This document shows, piece by piece, positions 27,823 through 37,412 of a stretch of DNA of 64,000 bases; position 1 is the first letter of the stretch; every line of letters starts with the position of its first letter. The stretch is from Pseudomonas baltica (GTDB lineage Bacteria; Pseudomonadota; Gammaproteobacteria; Pseudomonadales; Pseudomonadaceae), in assembly GCF_031880315.1 (NCBI RefSeq), contig NZ_CP134771.1, forward strand, positions 1,302,001 to 1,366,000, written 5' to 3'. Under the pieces are notes generated by a model that was not told where the DNA came from, made no database searches, and worked only from the letters and a program-made list of their open reading frames with translations. Both the position numbers and the translations under genes were made by a program.

Positions 27823-28725
27823 ATGGCAATCAACTTCGACCTCAACGACCTGCAGGCCTTCCGTGCCGTGGTCGATCATGGCAGTTTCCGCAAGGCCGCC
27901 GACGCCATCCTCATCTCCCAACCGGCCCTGAGCCGCCGCATCGAGAAGCTCGAAGCAGCGCTGGGCGTGCGGTTGTTCGAGCGCACCACGCGGCGGGTCA
28001 GCCTGACGCAGGTTGGCCGTGCTTTCGCGCCCAAGGCCGAGCGCCTGCTGGACGATCTGGACGATGCCTTGATGGGCATCAGCGATGTCGCGTCGACGCG
28101 CATGGGCCAGGTGTCGGTGGCGTGCGTGCCGTCGACGGCGTACTTTTTCATGCCGCGGGTGGTCAAGGCCTATCACCAGCTGTACCCCAAGATCCGCCTG
28201 CGCATCATCGATTCCAGCGCCCACGATGTGCAGGGTGCGGTCGCCACCGGCGCGGCGGACATCGGCCTGACGTTCATGGGCAATCTGAACAGGGAGGTGG
28301 CTTTCGAGCCGTTGGTGGAGGAGCACTATGTAGTGGCGTGCCGTCACGATCACCCGTTGGCGGGGCGCGCGAGCGTGACGTGGGAGGAGTACTGGACCCA
28401 CGACTACATCACGGTGGACCGCACCTCCGGCAATCGCCTTTTACTGGATCAGGCGCTGGCACATCTGACGCCGCAACGCCCGAGCATCTGCGAGACGCGC
28501 CATGTGGTGACCATGGTCGGGTTGGTGGAGGCTGGGCTGGGCATCGCGGCGGTGCCGGCCATGGCCTTGCCGATGGGCGAGCATGCGACCTTGACCAAGG
28601 TGCCGCTGATCGAACCGCAGGTGCTGCGCAGCGTTGGTTTGATCAAGCGCCATGGCCGAGCACTGAGCCCGGCCGCGCTGGAACTGGAGCGGTTGATTCT
28701 GGAGATGAAAGCGCCATTGGATTGA
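27823..28725 (+). CDS. LysR-family transcriptional regulator
   Basis: 300 residues. N-terminal helix-turn-helix (NDLQAFRAVVDHGSFRKAA, ISQPALSRRIEKLE) and a C-terminal periplasmic-binding-like effector domain (VSVACVPSTAYFFMPRVV, EEHYVVACRHDHPLAG, VVTMVGLVEAGLGIAAVPA). It is divergent from the aminotransferase and convergent with the ModA-like gene and the citrate-type transporter; either set may be its target. The effector is probably a small organic acid or amino acid. Confidence 0.9.
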   Translation: MAINFDLNDLQAFRAVVDHGSFRKAADAILISQPALSRRIEKLEAALGVRLFERTTRRVSLTQVGRAFAPKAERLLDDLDDALMGISDVASTRMGQVSVACVPSTAYFFMPRVVKAYHQLYPKIRLRIIDSSAHDVQGAVATGAADIGLTFMGNLNREVAFEPLVEEHYVVACRHDHPLAGRASVTWEEYWTHDYITVDRTSGNRLLLDQALAHLTPQRPSICETRHVVTMVGLVEAGLGIAAVPAMALPMGEHATLTKVPLIEPQVLRSVGLIKRHGRALSPAALELERLILEMKAPLD

Positions 28726-28792
28726 GGCTCGTTGGCCGCGAAAATGTGGCCAGTCATGCTCGCGAAGAGGCCAGCCCGGTCACCCCGTCAAC

Positions 28793-29566
28793 TCAGCGGC
28801 TGACCGAATCCAACCCGGTATCGCGCACCTGCGCCTGCACTTGCGGCGACGACAGGTAATCGAGCAGCGCCTTGGCTTCCTTCGGGTGTGGGGCGTTGGC
28901 TGGAATGGCGGCGGCAAAACGCGTTACCGATTGCAGCGATTCGGGGATCTTGTCGACGAAGGTCGCGCCCTTGACCGGCAGCAATTCACTGACCTGCTGC
29001 AAACCCAGTTCATACTCCCCCGCCGCGACCTTCTCGGCCACCGGGGTGCGCTGAACCATGTGCTGCTTGTCCTTCATCTGTGCTTCGATGCCCATGTTTG
29101 CGAACATCTCCTTTTCCACGTAGACGCCGCTGGCGCTATCGGAATAGGCCACCGACCGCGCCTTCAACAACGCCGCCTTGAAAGCCGCCGGCGTGTGGAT
29201 ATCCGGTTTGGGCGCGCCGTCCTTGACCACCATGCCGATCCGCGAATCCGCCAATTCGACCCGCGAGCCAGGGAGAATCTTGCCTTGCTTGATCAGGTCG
29301 TCGAGGGCGTAGCCGACCATGATCACCACGTCGGCCTGCTCGCCACGCGCCAGGCGATTGGGGATGGCTTCCGGGGCCTTGCCCATGGACGGACCGAGGA
29401 TGGTGTCGAGAGTGTCGCCGCTGGTTTGCGCGTACCCGGGAGCAAGGAGCTTGTAGGCGGCGGTGAAGCCTCCCGAGGTCATGACCTTGAGGTCGGCGGC
29501 CTGCGCGGCCACGCAGAGACTGGCCGCCAAGGCGCCGGCGGCGAATTTGAGCAACAATTTGTTCAT
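28793..29566 (-). CDS. ModA-like periplasmic protein, probable aconitate isomerase
   Basis: 257 residues from MNKLLLKFAAGALAASLCVA, a signal peptide cleaved after AQA (~23). The mature protein has the type-2 periplasmic binding fold of ModA (LKVMTSGGFTAAYKLLAPGY, NRLARGEQADVVIMVG, GVYVEKEMFANMGI). No ABC permease or ATPase is nearby. It lies downstream of a citrate/tricarballylate-type MFS transporter and near a LysR gene. Aconitate isomerase of Pseudomonas (cis/trans-aconitate, gene ais, about 262 residues with signal) is a protein of this ModA-like kind, so that role is favoured over molybdate binding. This is inference from context and recalled family knowledge. Confidence 0.6.
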   Translation of the reverse strand: MNKLLLKFAAGALAASLCVAAQAADLKVMTSGGFTAAYKLLAPGYAQTSGDTLDTILGPSMGKAPEAIPNRLARGEQADVVIMVGYALDDLIKQGKILPGSRVELADSRIGMVVKDGAPKPDIHTPAAFKAALLKARSVAYSDSASGVYVEKEMFANMGIEAQMKDKQHMVQRTPVAEKVAAGEYELGLQQVSELLPVKGATFVDKIPESLQSVTRFAAAIPANAPHPKEAKALLDYLSSPQVQAQVRDTGLDSVSR

Positions 29567-29596
29567 AACGGGATTCTCTTTTTTATTGTAAGAGCG

Positions 29597-29689
29597 ATGT
29601 AGCGAGGGGGGGCTTGCCGCCGAAATAGAGTTCAGACACACCGGCATGTCAGATGTATCGAATCGGGAGCAAGCTCCCTTGCTAAGGGG
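29597..29689. repeat. Degenerate REP pair
   Basis: TGTAGCGAGGGGGGCTTGCCGCCGAA and a decayed inverse TCGGGAGCAAGCTCCCTTGCTA between the MFS and ModA-like genes. Confidence 0.6.
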
Positions 29690-29693
29690 TTCA

Positions 29694-29717
29694 GCATGGC
29701 CGCGAGCGCGGCCATGC
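29694..29717. terminator. Strong hairpin after the MFS gene
   Basis: GCATGGCCGC and GCGGCCATGC form a perfect 10-bp stem with loop GAGC just past the MFS stop. No T-run follows on the minus strand, so it may only stabilise the transcript 3' end or damp expression of the next gene. Confidence 0.4.
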
Positions 29718-29725
29718 CAGCAGCA

Positions 29726-31021
29726 TCAGACCGCAGCGCTGAGCTGGGCGCCTTTGGCGCGGCGGTAGATGTACAGCGTCGCGACCAAGGCGCAGGCGGC
29801 GGCGAAGCTCATCCAATAGCCCGGGGCAGCCTTGTCGCCAGTCTCGTGGATCAACCAGGTCGACATCGCCGGGGTGAACCCGCCGAACACGGCGGTGGCC
29901 AGGCTGTAAGCCAGAGAGAAACCGGCTACACGCACTTCCACCGGCATGATTTCAGTCAGGGCCACGACCATGGCGCCGTTGTACATGCCATACAGGAACG
30001 ACAGCCACAGCAGCACCACCAGCATGCGCGAGAAGGTCGGGGCGGCGGCCAGGTACGACAGCGCCGGGTAGGCGGTAGCGATGGCCAGCACCGTCATGCC
30101 CACCAGCAGCGGCTTGCGGCCGATACGGTCGGACAACGCGCCGCCGATCGGCAGCCAGATGAAGTTGGAGACGGCCACCAGCAGGGTCACCAGCAAGGCG
30201 TCCGAGGTGCTCAGGTTGAGTACGGTCTTGCCGAAGGTCGGTGCATACACGGTGATCAGATAGAACGCGGTGGTGGTCATGGCCACCATCAGCATCCCGG
30301 AAATCACCAGGCGCCAGTTGGTCAGCAAGGTCGCGAACACCTGCTTCATGGTCGGGCGCACGGTGCGGTTCTTGAAGTCTTCGGTTTCGGCCAGATTGCG
30401 ACGCAGGACGAAGATGAACGGCACAATGATGCAACCGACCGCGAACGGAATGCGCCAGCCCCAATCGGCGACCACGCTGGCCCCCATCCACTGGTTGATG
30501 CCATAGCCCAGCGCGGCCGCGACCACGATGGAGATCTGCTGACTAGCCGACTGCCAGCTCACATAGAAACCCTTCTTGCCCGGTGTGGCCATTTCAGCCA
30601 GGTACACCGACACCCCACCCAGCTCTGCGCCGGCCGAAAAGCCTTGCAGCAAACGGCCCAGCAGCACCAGCAGCGGCGCTGCCAGACCAATGGTGGCGTA
30701 GCCTGGCACCAACACGATCAGCAGCGTACCGCTGGCCATGATGCTCAAGGTCACGATCAAGCCTTTACGACGACCGACGTCATCGATATAGGCGCCGAGG
30801 ATGATCGCGCCCAACGGACGCATCAGGAACCCGGCACCGAACACGGCGAAGGTCATCATCAAGGACGCAAATTCGTCGCCCGACGGGAAGAACGCGGCGG
30901 CGATGTAGGTGGCGTAGAAGCCGAACAGGAAAAAATCGAACTGTTCCAGAAAGTTACCCGAGGTCACACGGATAACGGCACCGACTTTCGACGGGCTCTG
31001 GGTGGATGGGCTGGTGCTCAT
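29726..31021 (-). CDS. MFS transporter, citrate/tricarballylate:H+ symporter type
   Basis: 431 residues from [12 protein letters not shown], with GGAG eight bases before the ATG; a frame extension of ten codons is unlikely. About 12 membrane helices. The metabolite:H+ symporter (MHS) signature is clear: [19 protein letters not shown] at the start, [23 protein letters not shown] after helix 2, and [15 protein letters not shown] in helix 4. It resembles CitA/TcuC carriers for citrate, tricarballylate and related tricarboxylates. With the ModA-like protein downstream it suggests uptake and use of trans-aconitate or tricarballylate. Confidence 0.88.
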   Translation of the reverse strand: MSTSPSTQSPSKVGAVIRVTSGNFLEQFDFFLFGFYATYIAAAFFPSGDEFASLMMTFAVFGAGFLMRPLGAIILGAYIDDVGRRKGLIVTLSIMASGTLLIVLVPGYATIGLAAPLLVLLGRLLQGFSAGAELGGVSVYLAEMATPGKKGFYVSWQSASQQISIVVAAALGYGINQWMGASVVADWGWRIPFAVGCIIVPFIFVLRRNLAETEDFKNRTVRPTMKQVFATLLTNWRLVISGMLMVAMTTTAFYLITVYAPTFGKTVLNLSTSDALLVTLLVAVSNFIWLPIGGALSDRIGRKPLLVGMTVLAIATAYPALSYLAAAPTFSRMLVVLLWLSFLYGMYNGAMVVALTEIMPVEVRVAGFSLAYSLATAVFGGFTPAMSTWLIHETGDKAAPGYWMSFAAACALVATLYIYRRAKGAQLSAAV

Positions 31022-31121
31022 CAGGGGGTCTCCAACGCTGTTGTCTCGCACGCGGTCACGGGCGGGTTTTTATTGGGGTCGGATACTGGCGCAGTGCCTC
31101 AAAAATGATAAGTGCATATTT

Positions 31122-31127
31122 ATTATA
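31122..31127 (-). promoter_or_regulatory. Candidate -10 box for the MFS transporter gene
   Basis: TATAAT (minus strand) lies in a distinctly AT-rich tract (31100-31155) about 100 bp before the start codon. A -35 hexamer is weak (TTAATA). The overlapping ATAAGTGCATATTTAT could be an activator site. The 285-bp gap otherwise shows no gene. Confidence 0.35.
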
Positions 31128-31306
31128 GATTGATGTTAAAAAACTATTAATAAATGTTTCAAGGTTCGCCTATGGCAGTTGCGCAAGGGCCAAAACGCCG
31201 CACAGGCTGGCGTCTGCAGCGAGAGCGCTGGTTCCCGAAGACGCATTCCAGAGCGGCTACGGCAGCGCTGGAAAGTTTTTCGGGAGCGAGCCCGCTCGCT
31301 AGTTTT

Positions 31307-32224
31307 TTACCGACGAACGGTCTTTATCAGTTTGCTGAACAGGGTAACGGCAGCCAACACCACGGCGCCGGCAACGATTCCGAACAGCGCATTGACCAAC
31401 GGCGCGGCCACGCTGGCCCCTAACCCGCCCAGACCACTGGAAAAGGCTTCGACTGCGTGGTGCAACGGGGGGATGCCATGGACCAGAATCCCGCCGCCCA
31501 CCAGAAACATCGCTGCCGTGCCCACCACCGAGAGGGTTTTCATCATATAGGGGGCGGCGCTGAGAATGGCCCGGCCGATGCCCTGGGTCGCGGCGCCGGA
31601 TTTCTTGCTCATCCACAGACCCAGGTCGTCGAGTTTGACGATGCCAGCCACCAGGCCGTAGACGCCGACGGTCATGACGATGGCGATGCCCGCGACGACG
31701 ATGATCTGCTGGGTCAACGGCGCGTCGGCGACGGTGCCCAGGGTGATGGCGATGATTTCTGCCGAGAGGATGAAATCGGTGCGTACCGCGCCCTGAATCT
31801 TGTCCTTTTCAAACGCCACCAGATCGACCTGCGGGTCGGCGGCGGCCTGGGACAGATCCTTCTGCGCGACGTGGTCTTCTTCCGGGGTGTGCAGGAACTT
31901 GTGCGCCAGCTTCTCGAAGCCTTCGAAACACAGGAAGGCGCCACCGACCATCAGCAGCGGCGTCACCGCCCAAGGGATGAAGGCGCTGATGGCCAGGGCG
32001 GCCGGCACGAGGATCGCCTTGTTGCGAAACGAGCCCTTGGCCACCGCCCAGACCACCGGGATTTCCCGCTCCGCACGAACGCCGGTGACCTGCTGGGCGT
32101 TAAGCGCCAGGTCATCGCCAAGCACGCCTGCGGTTTTCTTGGCGGCCAATTTGGTCATCAGGGCCACGTCGTCGAGAACGGCGGCGATGTCGTCGATTAA
32201 TACCAGCAGGCTGCTTGCGGCCAT
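31307..32224 (-). CDS. DUF808 (YedI-like) inner-membrane protein
   Basis: 305 residues, matching the DUF808 family throughout: [52 protein letters not shown], then several membrane helices ([38 protein letters not shown]). The function is unknown; members are intact in many proteobacteria. A weak AAGGA precedes the ATG. It stands alone, divergent from the TetR gene. Confidence 0.9.
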   Translation of the reverse strand: MAASSLLVLIDDIAAVLDDVALMTKLAAKKTAGVLGDDLALNAQQVTGVRAEREIPVVWAVAKGSFRNKAILVPAALAISAFIPWAVTPLLMVGGAFLCFEGFEKLAHKFLHTPEEDHVAQKDLSQAAADPQVDLVAFEKDKIQGAVRTDFILSAEIIAITLGTVADAPLTQQIIVVAGIAIVMTVGVYGLVAGIVKLDDLGLWMSKKSGAATQGIGRAILSAAPYMMKTLSVVGTAAMFLVGGGILVHGIPPLHHAVEAFSSGLGGLGASVAAPLVNALFGIVAGAVVLAAVTLFSKLIKTVRR

Positions 32225-32393
32225 GGCGGTGAGATCCTTTCAAGAGAATGTCAGTGAAGCCGGCAAGCATACCGTGCCTGTGGATAAATCGCTGCCTTGA
32301 GCGCTGCGCGAGGCCGGTGCTACCATGCCGCTCCGTTCGCCAAGCCCCACCATTGCCGGGGCCGAGGCCACCGCCACAGGAATGCCGGGCCAC

Positions 32394-33002
32394 ATGAGCA
32401 GTATTCGCGAGCGCAATAAAGAGCTGATCCTGCGGGCGGCCAGCGAAGAGTTCGCCGACAAGGGCTTCGCCGCCACCAAGACCAGCGACATCGCCGCCAA
32501 GGCCGGGGTGCCCAAGCCCAACGTCTACTACTATTTCAAGTCCAAGGAAAACCTCTACCGCGAGGTGCTCGAAAGCATTATCGAGCCGATCCTCGCCGCC
32601 TCGACGCCGTTCAACGTCGACGGCGACCCGCAGGCGGTGCTCAGTGCCTATATCCGCGCAAAAATCCGCATCTCCCGCGACCTGCCCTTCGCCTCCAAGG
32701 TGTTCGCCAGCGAAATCATGCACGGCGCGCCGCATCTGGGCGCCAGTCAGGTCGAGCAACTCAATGCCCAGGCCCACCACAATATCCAGTGCATCGAGCG
32801 CTGGATCGAACGCGGCGCCATCGCCCCCATCAACGCCCAGCACCTGATGTTCAGCATCTGGGCGGCGACCCAGACGTACGCTGACTTCGATTGGCAGATC
32901 GCCGTGGTCACGGGCAAGGCACGCCTGGACGACAGCGATTACGAGGCGGCCGCGCAGACCATCATCCGCATGGTGCTCAAAGGCTGCGAGCCTGATCGCT
33001 GA
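32394..33002 (+). CDS. TetR-family regulator, RutR-like
   Basis: 202 residues from MSSIRERNKEL; an ATG four codons earlier is possible. N-terminal TetR helix-turn-helix (TSDIAAKAGVPKPNVYYYF, SKENLYREVLE). The C-terminal half closely parallels E. coli RutR: AYIRAKIRISRDLPFASKVF, EIMHGAPHLG, INAQHLMFSIWAATQTYADF. RutR senses uracil/thymine and controls pyrimidine use and purine degradation. No pyrimidine genes are next to it here, so it probably acts elsewhere, possibly also on the purine genes of this region. The orthology to RutR is likely, not proved. Confidence 0.82.
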   Translation: MSSIRERNKELILRAASEEFADKGFAATKTSDIAAKAGVPKPNVYYYFKSKENLYREVLESIIEPILAASTPFNVDGDPQAVLSAYIRAKIRISRDLPFASKVFASEIMHGAPHLGASQVEQLNAQAHHNIQCIERWIERGAIAPINAQHLMFSIWAATQTYADFDWQIAVVTGKARLDDSDYEAAAQTIIRMVLKGCEPDR

Positions 33003-33010
33003 AGCAACGC

Positions 33011-33135
33011 GCGCCCTTGTAGAAGCGGGCTGCGCGTCCGGCGGCGAAAGCGCAGGATGATTCACCGCTCGATCAATGCACTTCGGCACGGCTGGTGACG
33101 CCTTCGCCGCCGGACGCGCAAGCCCGCTCCCAGAG
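33011..33135. repeat. Divergent REPIN (GCGCGTCCGGCGGCGAA variant)
   Basis: GAAGCGGGCTGCGCGTCCGGCGGCGAA and inverse TTCGCCGCCGGACGCGCAAGCCCGCTCCC flank about 60 bp. Confidence 0.7.
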
Positions 33136-33260
33136 GATCCGTGGTTGCCCTTAAAAGGCGCTATAAGCACAGACGCTTTGGTTCTTTCAGGCGCCCATTC
33201 GCGGCAGCTATAGTCGCGGGCATAATGCTGCCACCTAACACCCACAAGGACGCCCCACCA

Positions 33261-34259
33261 GTGAACAAATCGTTAACTGCCACCCTGCTGGCCGCCGGAC
33301 TCACGCTTGCGGGCATCGTTCAGGCGGCGCAACCCCCGCTGCTGAACGTTTCCTACGACGTAATGCGCGATTTCTACAAAGACTACAACGCCGCTTTCAG
33401 CAAGCACTGGGAGGCCCAGCATAAAGAGCCGGTCACCGTACAGATGTCGTTCGGCGGCTCCAGCAAGCAGGCGCGCTCGGTGATCGATGGCCTGCAGGCC
33501 GATGTCATTACCATGAACATGGCCACCGATATCAACGCCCTCGCCGACAATGGCGCCCTGGTGCCCAAGGACTGGATCACCCGTCTGCCGAACCACAGCG
33601 CGCCGTTTACCTCGGCGACCGTGTTTATCGTGCGCAAGGGCAACCCCAAAGGCCTGAAAGACTGGAATGACCTGGTCAAGGACGGTGTGCAGGTGATCGT
33701 GCCCAACCCGAAAACTTCGGGTAATGGCCGCTATACCTATCTGTCGGCGTGGGGTTACACGCTCAAGAACGGCGGTAACGAAGCCCAGGCCAAGGAATTC
33801 GTCGCCAAGCTGTTCAAGAACGTTCCGGTGCTCGACACCGGCGGCCGGGGTGCTACCACGACCTTCATGACCAACCAGATCGGCGACGTGCTGGTGACCT
33901 TCGAAAACGAAGCCGAGATGATCGCTCGTGAGTTCGGCCGCGATCAGTTCGAGGTGGTCTACCCGAGCGTCTCCGCCGAGGCCGAGCCGCCGGTGACCGT
34001 GGTCGACAAGGTGGTCGACAAGAAAGGCACCCGCGCCCTGGCCGAGGACTATCTGAAGTATCTGTGGTCGCCTGAAGGTCAGGAGATTGCCGCCGCCAAT
34101 TACCTGCGCCCACGGGACCCGGCGGTACTGGCCAAGTACACCGATCGCTTCCCGAAAGTCGACTTCCTGTCGGTGGAGAAGACCTTTGGCGACTGGCCTA
34201 CCGTGCAGAAGACCCACTTCGCCGATGGTGGGGTGTTTGATCAGATCTACAAGCAGTAA
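33261..34259 (+). CDS. sbp: Sulfate-binding periplasmic protein Sbp
   Basis: 332 residues from a GTG with AAGGA ten bases upstream, placing a signal peptide (MNKSLTATLLAAGLTLAGIV, cleavage after QA) at the start. Mature protein matches sulfate/thiosulfate-binding proteins: LLNVSYDVMRDFYKDYNAAF, QMSFGGSSKQARSVIDG, GWITR-like DWITRLPNHSAPFTS, VPNPKTSGNGRYTYLSAWGY, GRGATTTFM. It delivers sulfate to the CysTWA importer, whose genes are not adjacent, so it works with a transporter encoded elsewhere. Confidence 0.95.
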   Translation: MNKSLTATLLAAGLTLAGIVQAAQPPLLNVSYDVMRDFYKDYNAAFSKHWEAQHKEPVTVQMSFGGSSKQARSVIDGLQADVITMNMATDINALADNGALVPKDWITRLPNHSAPFTSATVFIVRKGNPKGLKDWNDLVKDGVQVIVPNPKTSGNGRYTYLSAWGYTLKNGGNEAQAKEFVAKLFKNVPVLDTGGRGATTTFMTNQIGDVLVTFENEAEMIAREFGRDQFEVVYPSVSAEAEPPVTVVDKVVDKKGTRALAEDYLKYLWSPEGQEIAAANYLRPRDPAVLAKYTDRFPKVDFLSVEKTFGDWPTVQKTHFADGGVFDQIYKQ

Positions 34260-34609
34260 GCGCTGAGTCAGGCTTGTTGGCGGTGGCGGCCTCGATGGCC
34301 TTTTCGCCGCCGAACGCGCAACCTTGCTTCCACAGTGCACGCTGTTCCTGAGCCGTGCACCCGTGGGAGCCAAGCTTGCTCGCGAAGAAGCCAGACCGGC
34401 CACCACATCAACCCCCGATACAAACACGCTACATATGGACAACATCCCTCGCTTGGGGTAAAAATCCGCCTACAACGCTCCACCCTTCTCGCTTCACCCC
34501 CCTTCTTTACTACGAATCTCGTCAGGCGGTAGCCTGCCCGCGTGTCAGCCCCCGTGCCTGCGCGCTCGACGCTTGCCATTCCAGTTCACCACCCACGGGG
34601 CCGTCGCAC
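34260..34609. other. 350-bp intergenic region with REPIN
   Basis: It contains a REPIN at 34296-34393 (TTTTCGCCGCCGAACGCGCA..., inverse GTGGGAGCCAAGCTTGCTCGCGAAG), probably ending sbp, then ~215 bp without a recognisable gene, presumably the promoter of the acyltransferase. Confidence 0.6.
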
Positions 34610-36634
34610 ATGAGCGCACGTCATCACCCTGCTCTGCCCTATCGTCCGGAAATCGACGGCCTGCGCGCCTTGGCGGTCCTCCCGGTCATGCTGTTCCACG
34701 CAGGCTTCGGGCTGTTCGGTGGCGGCTTTATCGGGGTGGATATCTTTTTTGTGATCTCCGGCTACCTGATCACTGCGATCATCCTTGCCGAGCTGCAAGC
34801 TGGCAGTTTCTCGCTACTGACCTTCTACGAGCGCCGTGCGCGGCGGATTCTGCCGGCGCTGTGCGTAATGATGCTGGTGTGCGTGCCGCTGGCCTGGCAC
34901 TGGCTCGATCCCCAGGATTTGAAGTCGTTCGCCAAAAGCCTGATTGCCGTGCCGCTGTTCTCGTCCAACGTGCTGTTCTGGCGCGAGACCGGCTACTTCG
35001 ACACCGGCGTCGAGCTCAAGCCATTGCTGCACACCTGGACCCTGGCGGTGGAAGAGCAGTACTACGTGCTGTTCCCTTTGCTGCTGATGGCCGGCTTCAA
35101 ATTGGGCAGGCGCTGGATCGTGCCGCTGCTGATAGTGCTGGCTCTGATCAGCCTGGCGCTCGCACAGCGGGGTGCGGCGGCGGACTCTTCGGCAGCCTTC
35201 TACCTGCTGCATGCTCGCGCCTGGGAGTTGCTGGTGGGCTCGTTCATCGCTTTCCATTACGTGCGCAAGCCCTTCGCTGAAAGCGCGCCTGTCACGGCAT
35301 GGCAGCAGCTGGGTGGGCCAGCGGGCCTCGGGCTGATTGCCTATGGTGTGTTCGGCTTCGATCACAGCACGGTGTTCCCAGGGCTCAACGCGCTAGTGCC
35401 GACCTTGGGCGCGGCGCTGATCATTCTCTGCGCTCGGCGCGGGACCTGGGTCGGAGCGCTGCTGGCCAGCCGACCCCTGGTGGCCGTCGGGTTGATCAGT
35501 TACAGCGCCTATCTGTGGCATCAACCAGTGTTCGCCTTCGCCCGCAACAGCAGCCTGGTGGCCCCCGCGCCACTGACCATGCTGGCGCTGACCGGGTTGT
35601 CGCTGGGGTTGGCGTGGCTGAGCTGGCGTTTTGTCGAGCGCGCCTTTCGCGATCGCCAACGGGTCAGCCGCGGGCAGATCTGGCGCTACGGCGCCCTGGC
35701 CTCGGTGATGTTCATCGGCTTTGGGGTGAGCGGTTTTCTCGGCAACGGTTTTGCCAACCGCTTCAACGTCGACCCGGCGCTGATGAGCGCCTTCGAAGAC
35801 CCGGACATCCGCAGCGCCTGCGACGTCAATTACGACGGTCAGGGCTGGGGCATAGACTTTTGCTTCTTCGGTGCGCCCAAGGCCCAGGCCAGCAGCCAGG
35901 TCGCGGTGTTCGGTGACAGCCACTCAGAGGCCCTGCTGCCGGCATTCGACAGCGCCGGCAAGCGCCTGGGCGTCACTATCGCCCACCTGGGCGTCGGCGG
36001 CTGCCCGCCGTTGCTGGGGGTGGACGTGGTGGTCGGCAACTACAGCCCCGGCGCCTGTGCGAATCTGGCGCAGCGCCAATACGACTACGTGAAGCGCAAC
36101 GGCATCAAGAAGGTGATCCTGGTCTCGCGCTGGACGCTGTACACCGATGGCGATTACGACCACGAGCGCATGACCGGCTACTTTCTGGTCAACGGCGACA
36201 GCCAGGTGCGCAGCAAGGAGGCTTCGCGGGCGGTGTTCGCCAAGGCGCTTGAAAGCACCATCGATGCCTATCGGGCGCTAGGGGTGCAAGTGCTGGTGGT
36301 GGCGCAGGTGCCGCAGCAATTGGCCAACCCCAAGAATCTGTATTACCGCCTGGCGCGGGAGACCGCCGAGAGTCAGGCCCAAAAGCAGGCCACGGTGGAT
36401 GCGCTCTCGGTGTCGCTGGGCAAGCATCAGCAATTGCAGGCGTTCACGCGTCATTTGTTCGCCATGGATGACCAGCAGCAGCGCATTCGCCTGGTGACCC
36501 TGGACGACGCGCTGTGCCAGGGGCAGAGCTGCCTGATCGGCGATCAGGATTCGTACTACAAGGACTACAACCATCTGAGCGCCAAGGGAGTGACGCGGGT
36601 GAGCGGGGATGTGGCGCAGATGTTGATGCAGTAA
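34610..36634 (+). CDS. OafA/YrhL-type membrane O-acyltransferase with SGNH domain (copy 1)
   Basis: 674 residues from MSARHHPALPYRPEIDGLRA. The N-terminal ~400 residues are an acyltransferase-3 domain with about ten membrane helices (FIGVDIFFVISGYLITAII, FYERRARRILPAL, HTWTLAVEEQYYVLFPLLL). The C-terminal ~250 residues are an SGNH hydrolase-like domain with block I AVFGDSHSEALLPAF, block III-like VGGCPPLLG and the catalytic pair region KDYNHLSAKG. Such fused proteins O-acetylate lipopolysaccharide O-antigen or another surface glycan. A paralogue lies at 37670-39703. Which sugar is modified cannot be read from the sequence. Confidence 0.9.
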   Translation: MSARHHPALPYRPEIDGLRALAVLPVMLFHAGFGLFGGGFIGVDIFFVISGYLITAIILAELQAGSFSLLTFYERRARRILPALCVMMLVCVPLAWHWLDPQDLKSFAKSLIAVPLFSSNVLFWRETGYFDTGVELKPLLHTWTLAVEEQYYVLFPLLLMAGFKLGRRWIVPLLIVLALISLALAQRGAAADSSAAFYLLHARAWELLVGSFIAFHYVRKPFAESAPVTAWQQLGGPAGLGLIAYGVFGFDHSTVFPGLNALVPTLGAALIILCARRGTWVGALLASRPLVAVGLISYSAYLWHQPVFAFARNSSLVAPAPLTMLALTGLSLGLAWLSWRFVERAFRDRQRVSRGQIWRYGALASVMFIGFGVSGFLGNGFANRFNVDPALMSAFEDPDIRSACDVNYDGQGWGIDFCFFGAPKAQASSQVAVFGDSHSEALLPAFDSAGKRLGVTIAHLGVGGCPPLLGVDVVVGNYSPGACANLAQRQYDYVKRNGIKKVILVSRWTLYTDGDYDHERMTGYFLVNGDSQVRSKEASRAVFAKALESTIDAYRALGVQVLVVAQVPQQLANPKNLYYRLARETAESQAQKQATVDALSVSLGKHQQLQAFTRHLFAMDDQQQRIRLVTLDDALCQGQSCLIGDQDSYYKDYNHLSAKGVTRVSGDVAQMLMQ

Positions 36635-36650
36635 CGCCTTGCGCATCCAC

Positions 36651-36740
36651 TTGTAGCCAGGGCTTGCCCCGATAGCCCTCGTACCGCCGACATTGCGGTG
36701 GCTATCAGTCCGTCATCGGGGCTACGCCCTCTCGCTACAG
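36651..36740. repeat. Degenerate REPIN
   Basis: TGTAGCCAGGGCTTGCCCCGAT and inverse ATCGGGGCTACGCCCTCTCGCTACAG between the first acyltransferase and the DUF5666-like gene. Confidence 0.65.
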
Positions 36741-36776
36741 GTGTGCCGGGCTCCTGAAGATCCAGGGTTGCAAGGC

Positions 36777-37412
36777 TTACATCGGAGGCTTGACCCCATC
36801 CTTGCCGGCCGAGACGAACTTGGCGCTCAGGCTGCCGTCGGCGGCTTTCTGGGCGAACAGGACGATCTTCACGCCCGGCTGGAGCAGGCTGCGATCACCC
36901 GGCACCAGATTGACGATCGGCACGTCTTCGGGCACGAACACTTTCTTCTCGCCGCCCTTGTAGGTCAGCGTCAGAGTCCGGCCATTGGCGACCTTGAGGT
37001 CCCCCACGCTGCCGTTGGTCATGGTGCTGTCCTTGGTCAGATCGAAGGCGCGGTGGCCGTCACCGGTGCCTGCCATCGCGGGCGGGAACACGTGAACTTC
37101 AAGCGCCTTGAGGGTGCCATCAGGCTGCGGGATGGCGGCGGTACCGATGTAGCTGCCTTGCTTGATCTCGTCGATGCTGCCCAGGGTCACGGCGCGCACT
37201 TGCACGTCGTCACTGAGGTGCACGGTGAGGTCTTCGCCGCGGGTGGTGTGCACCTTGAGGTCGTTGCCATCCAGTGCGGTGATCGCACCGCGCACGCCCT
37301 GCGGTGCAGGTGCATCCGCAGCGCTGGCGAAGCTGCTGCCAAGCAAGGCCGCAGCGGTGAAGGCGCACGTCAGGGCAGTTTTGTGGAACAGGCTGGAAAA
37401 CTTGGTTTGCAT
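36777..37412 (-). CDS. Exported DUF5666-like protein
   Basis: 211 residues with a signal peptide (HKTALTCAFTAAALLGSSFA, cleavage near ASA-AD). The mature part has short repeated beta motifs: VRGAITALDGNDLKVHTTRG, LGSIDEIKQGSYIGTAA, VGDLKVANGRTLTLTYKGG, which recall the DUF5666 OB-like fold. Probably periplasmic; function unknown. It is divergent from the second acyltransferase and sits between the two paralogues, so it may have been captured between them or may have been there before duplication. Confidence 0.65.
   Translation of the reverse strand: MQTKFSSLFHKTALTCAFTAAALLGSSFASAADAPAPQGVRGAITALDGNDLKVHTTRGEDLTVHLSDDVQVRAVTLGSIDEIKQGSYIGTAAIPQPDGTLKALEVHVFPPAMAGTGDGHRAFDLTKDSTMTNGSVGDLKVANGRTLTLTYKGGEKKVFVPEDVPIVNLVPGDRSLLQPGVKIVLFAQKAADGSLSAKFVSAGKDGVKPPM

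Noticed and set aside
28793..29566. Molybdate transporter ModA
   Set aside because: The fold fits, but no modB/modC is present and the neighbours are tricarboxylate-type genes.
31284..31307. Hairpin AGCGAG-CCCG-CTCGCT followed by TTTTTT on the plus strand
   Set aside because: It looks like an intrinsic terminator but points into the DUF808 gene from a region with no plus-strand gene, so it has no evident use.
31154..31423. Plus-strand ORF starting MFQGSPMAVAQG
   Set aside because: It lies partly in an intergenic region and partly antisense to the DUF808 gene, with no ribosome binding site or motif.
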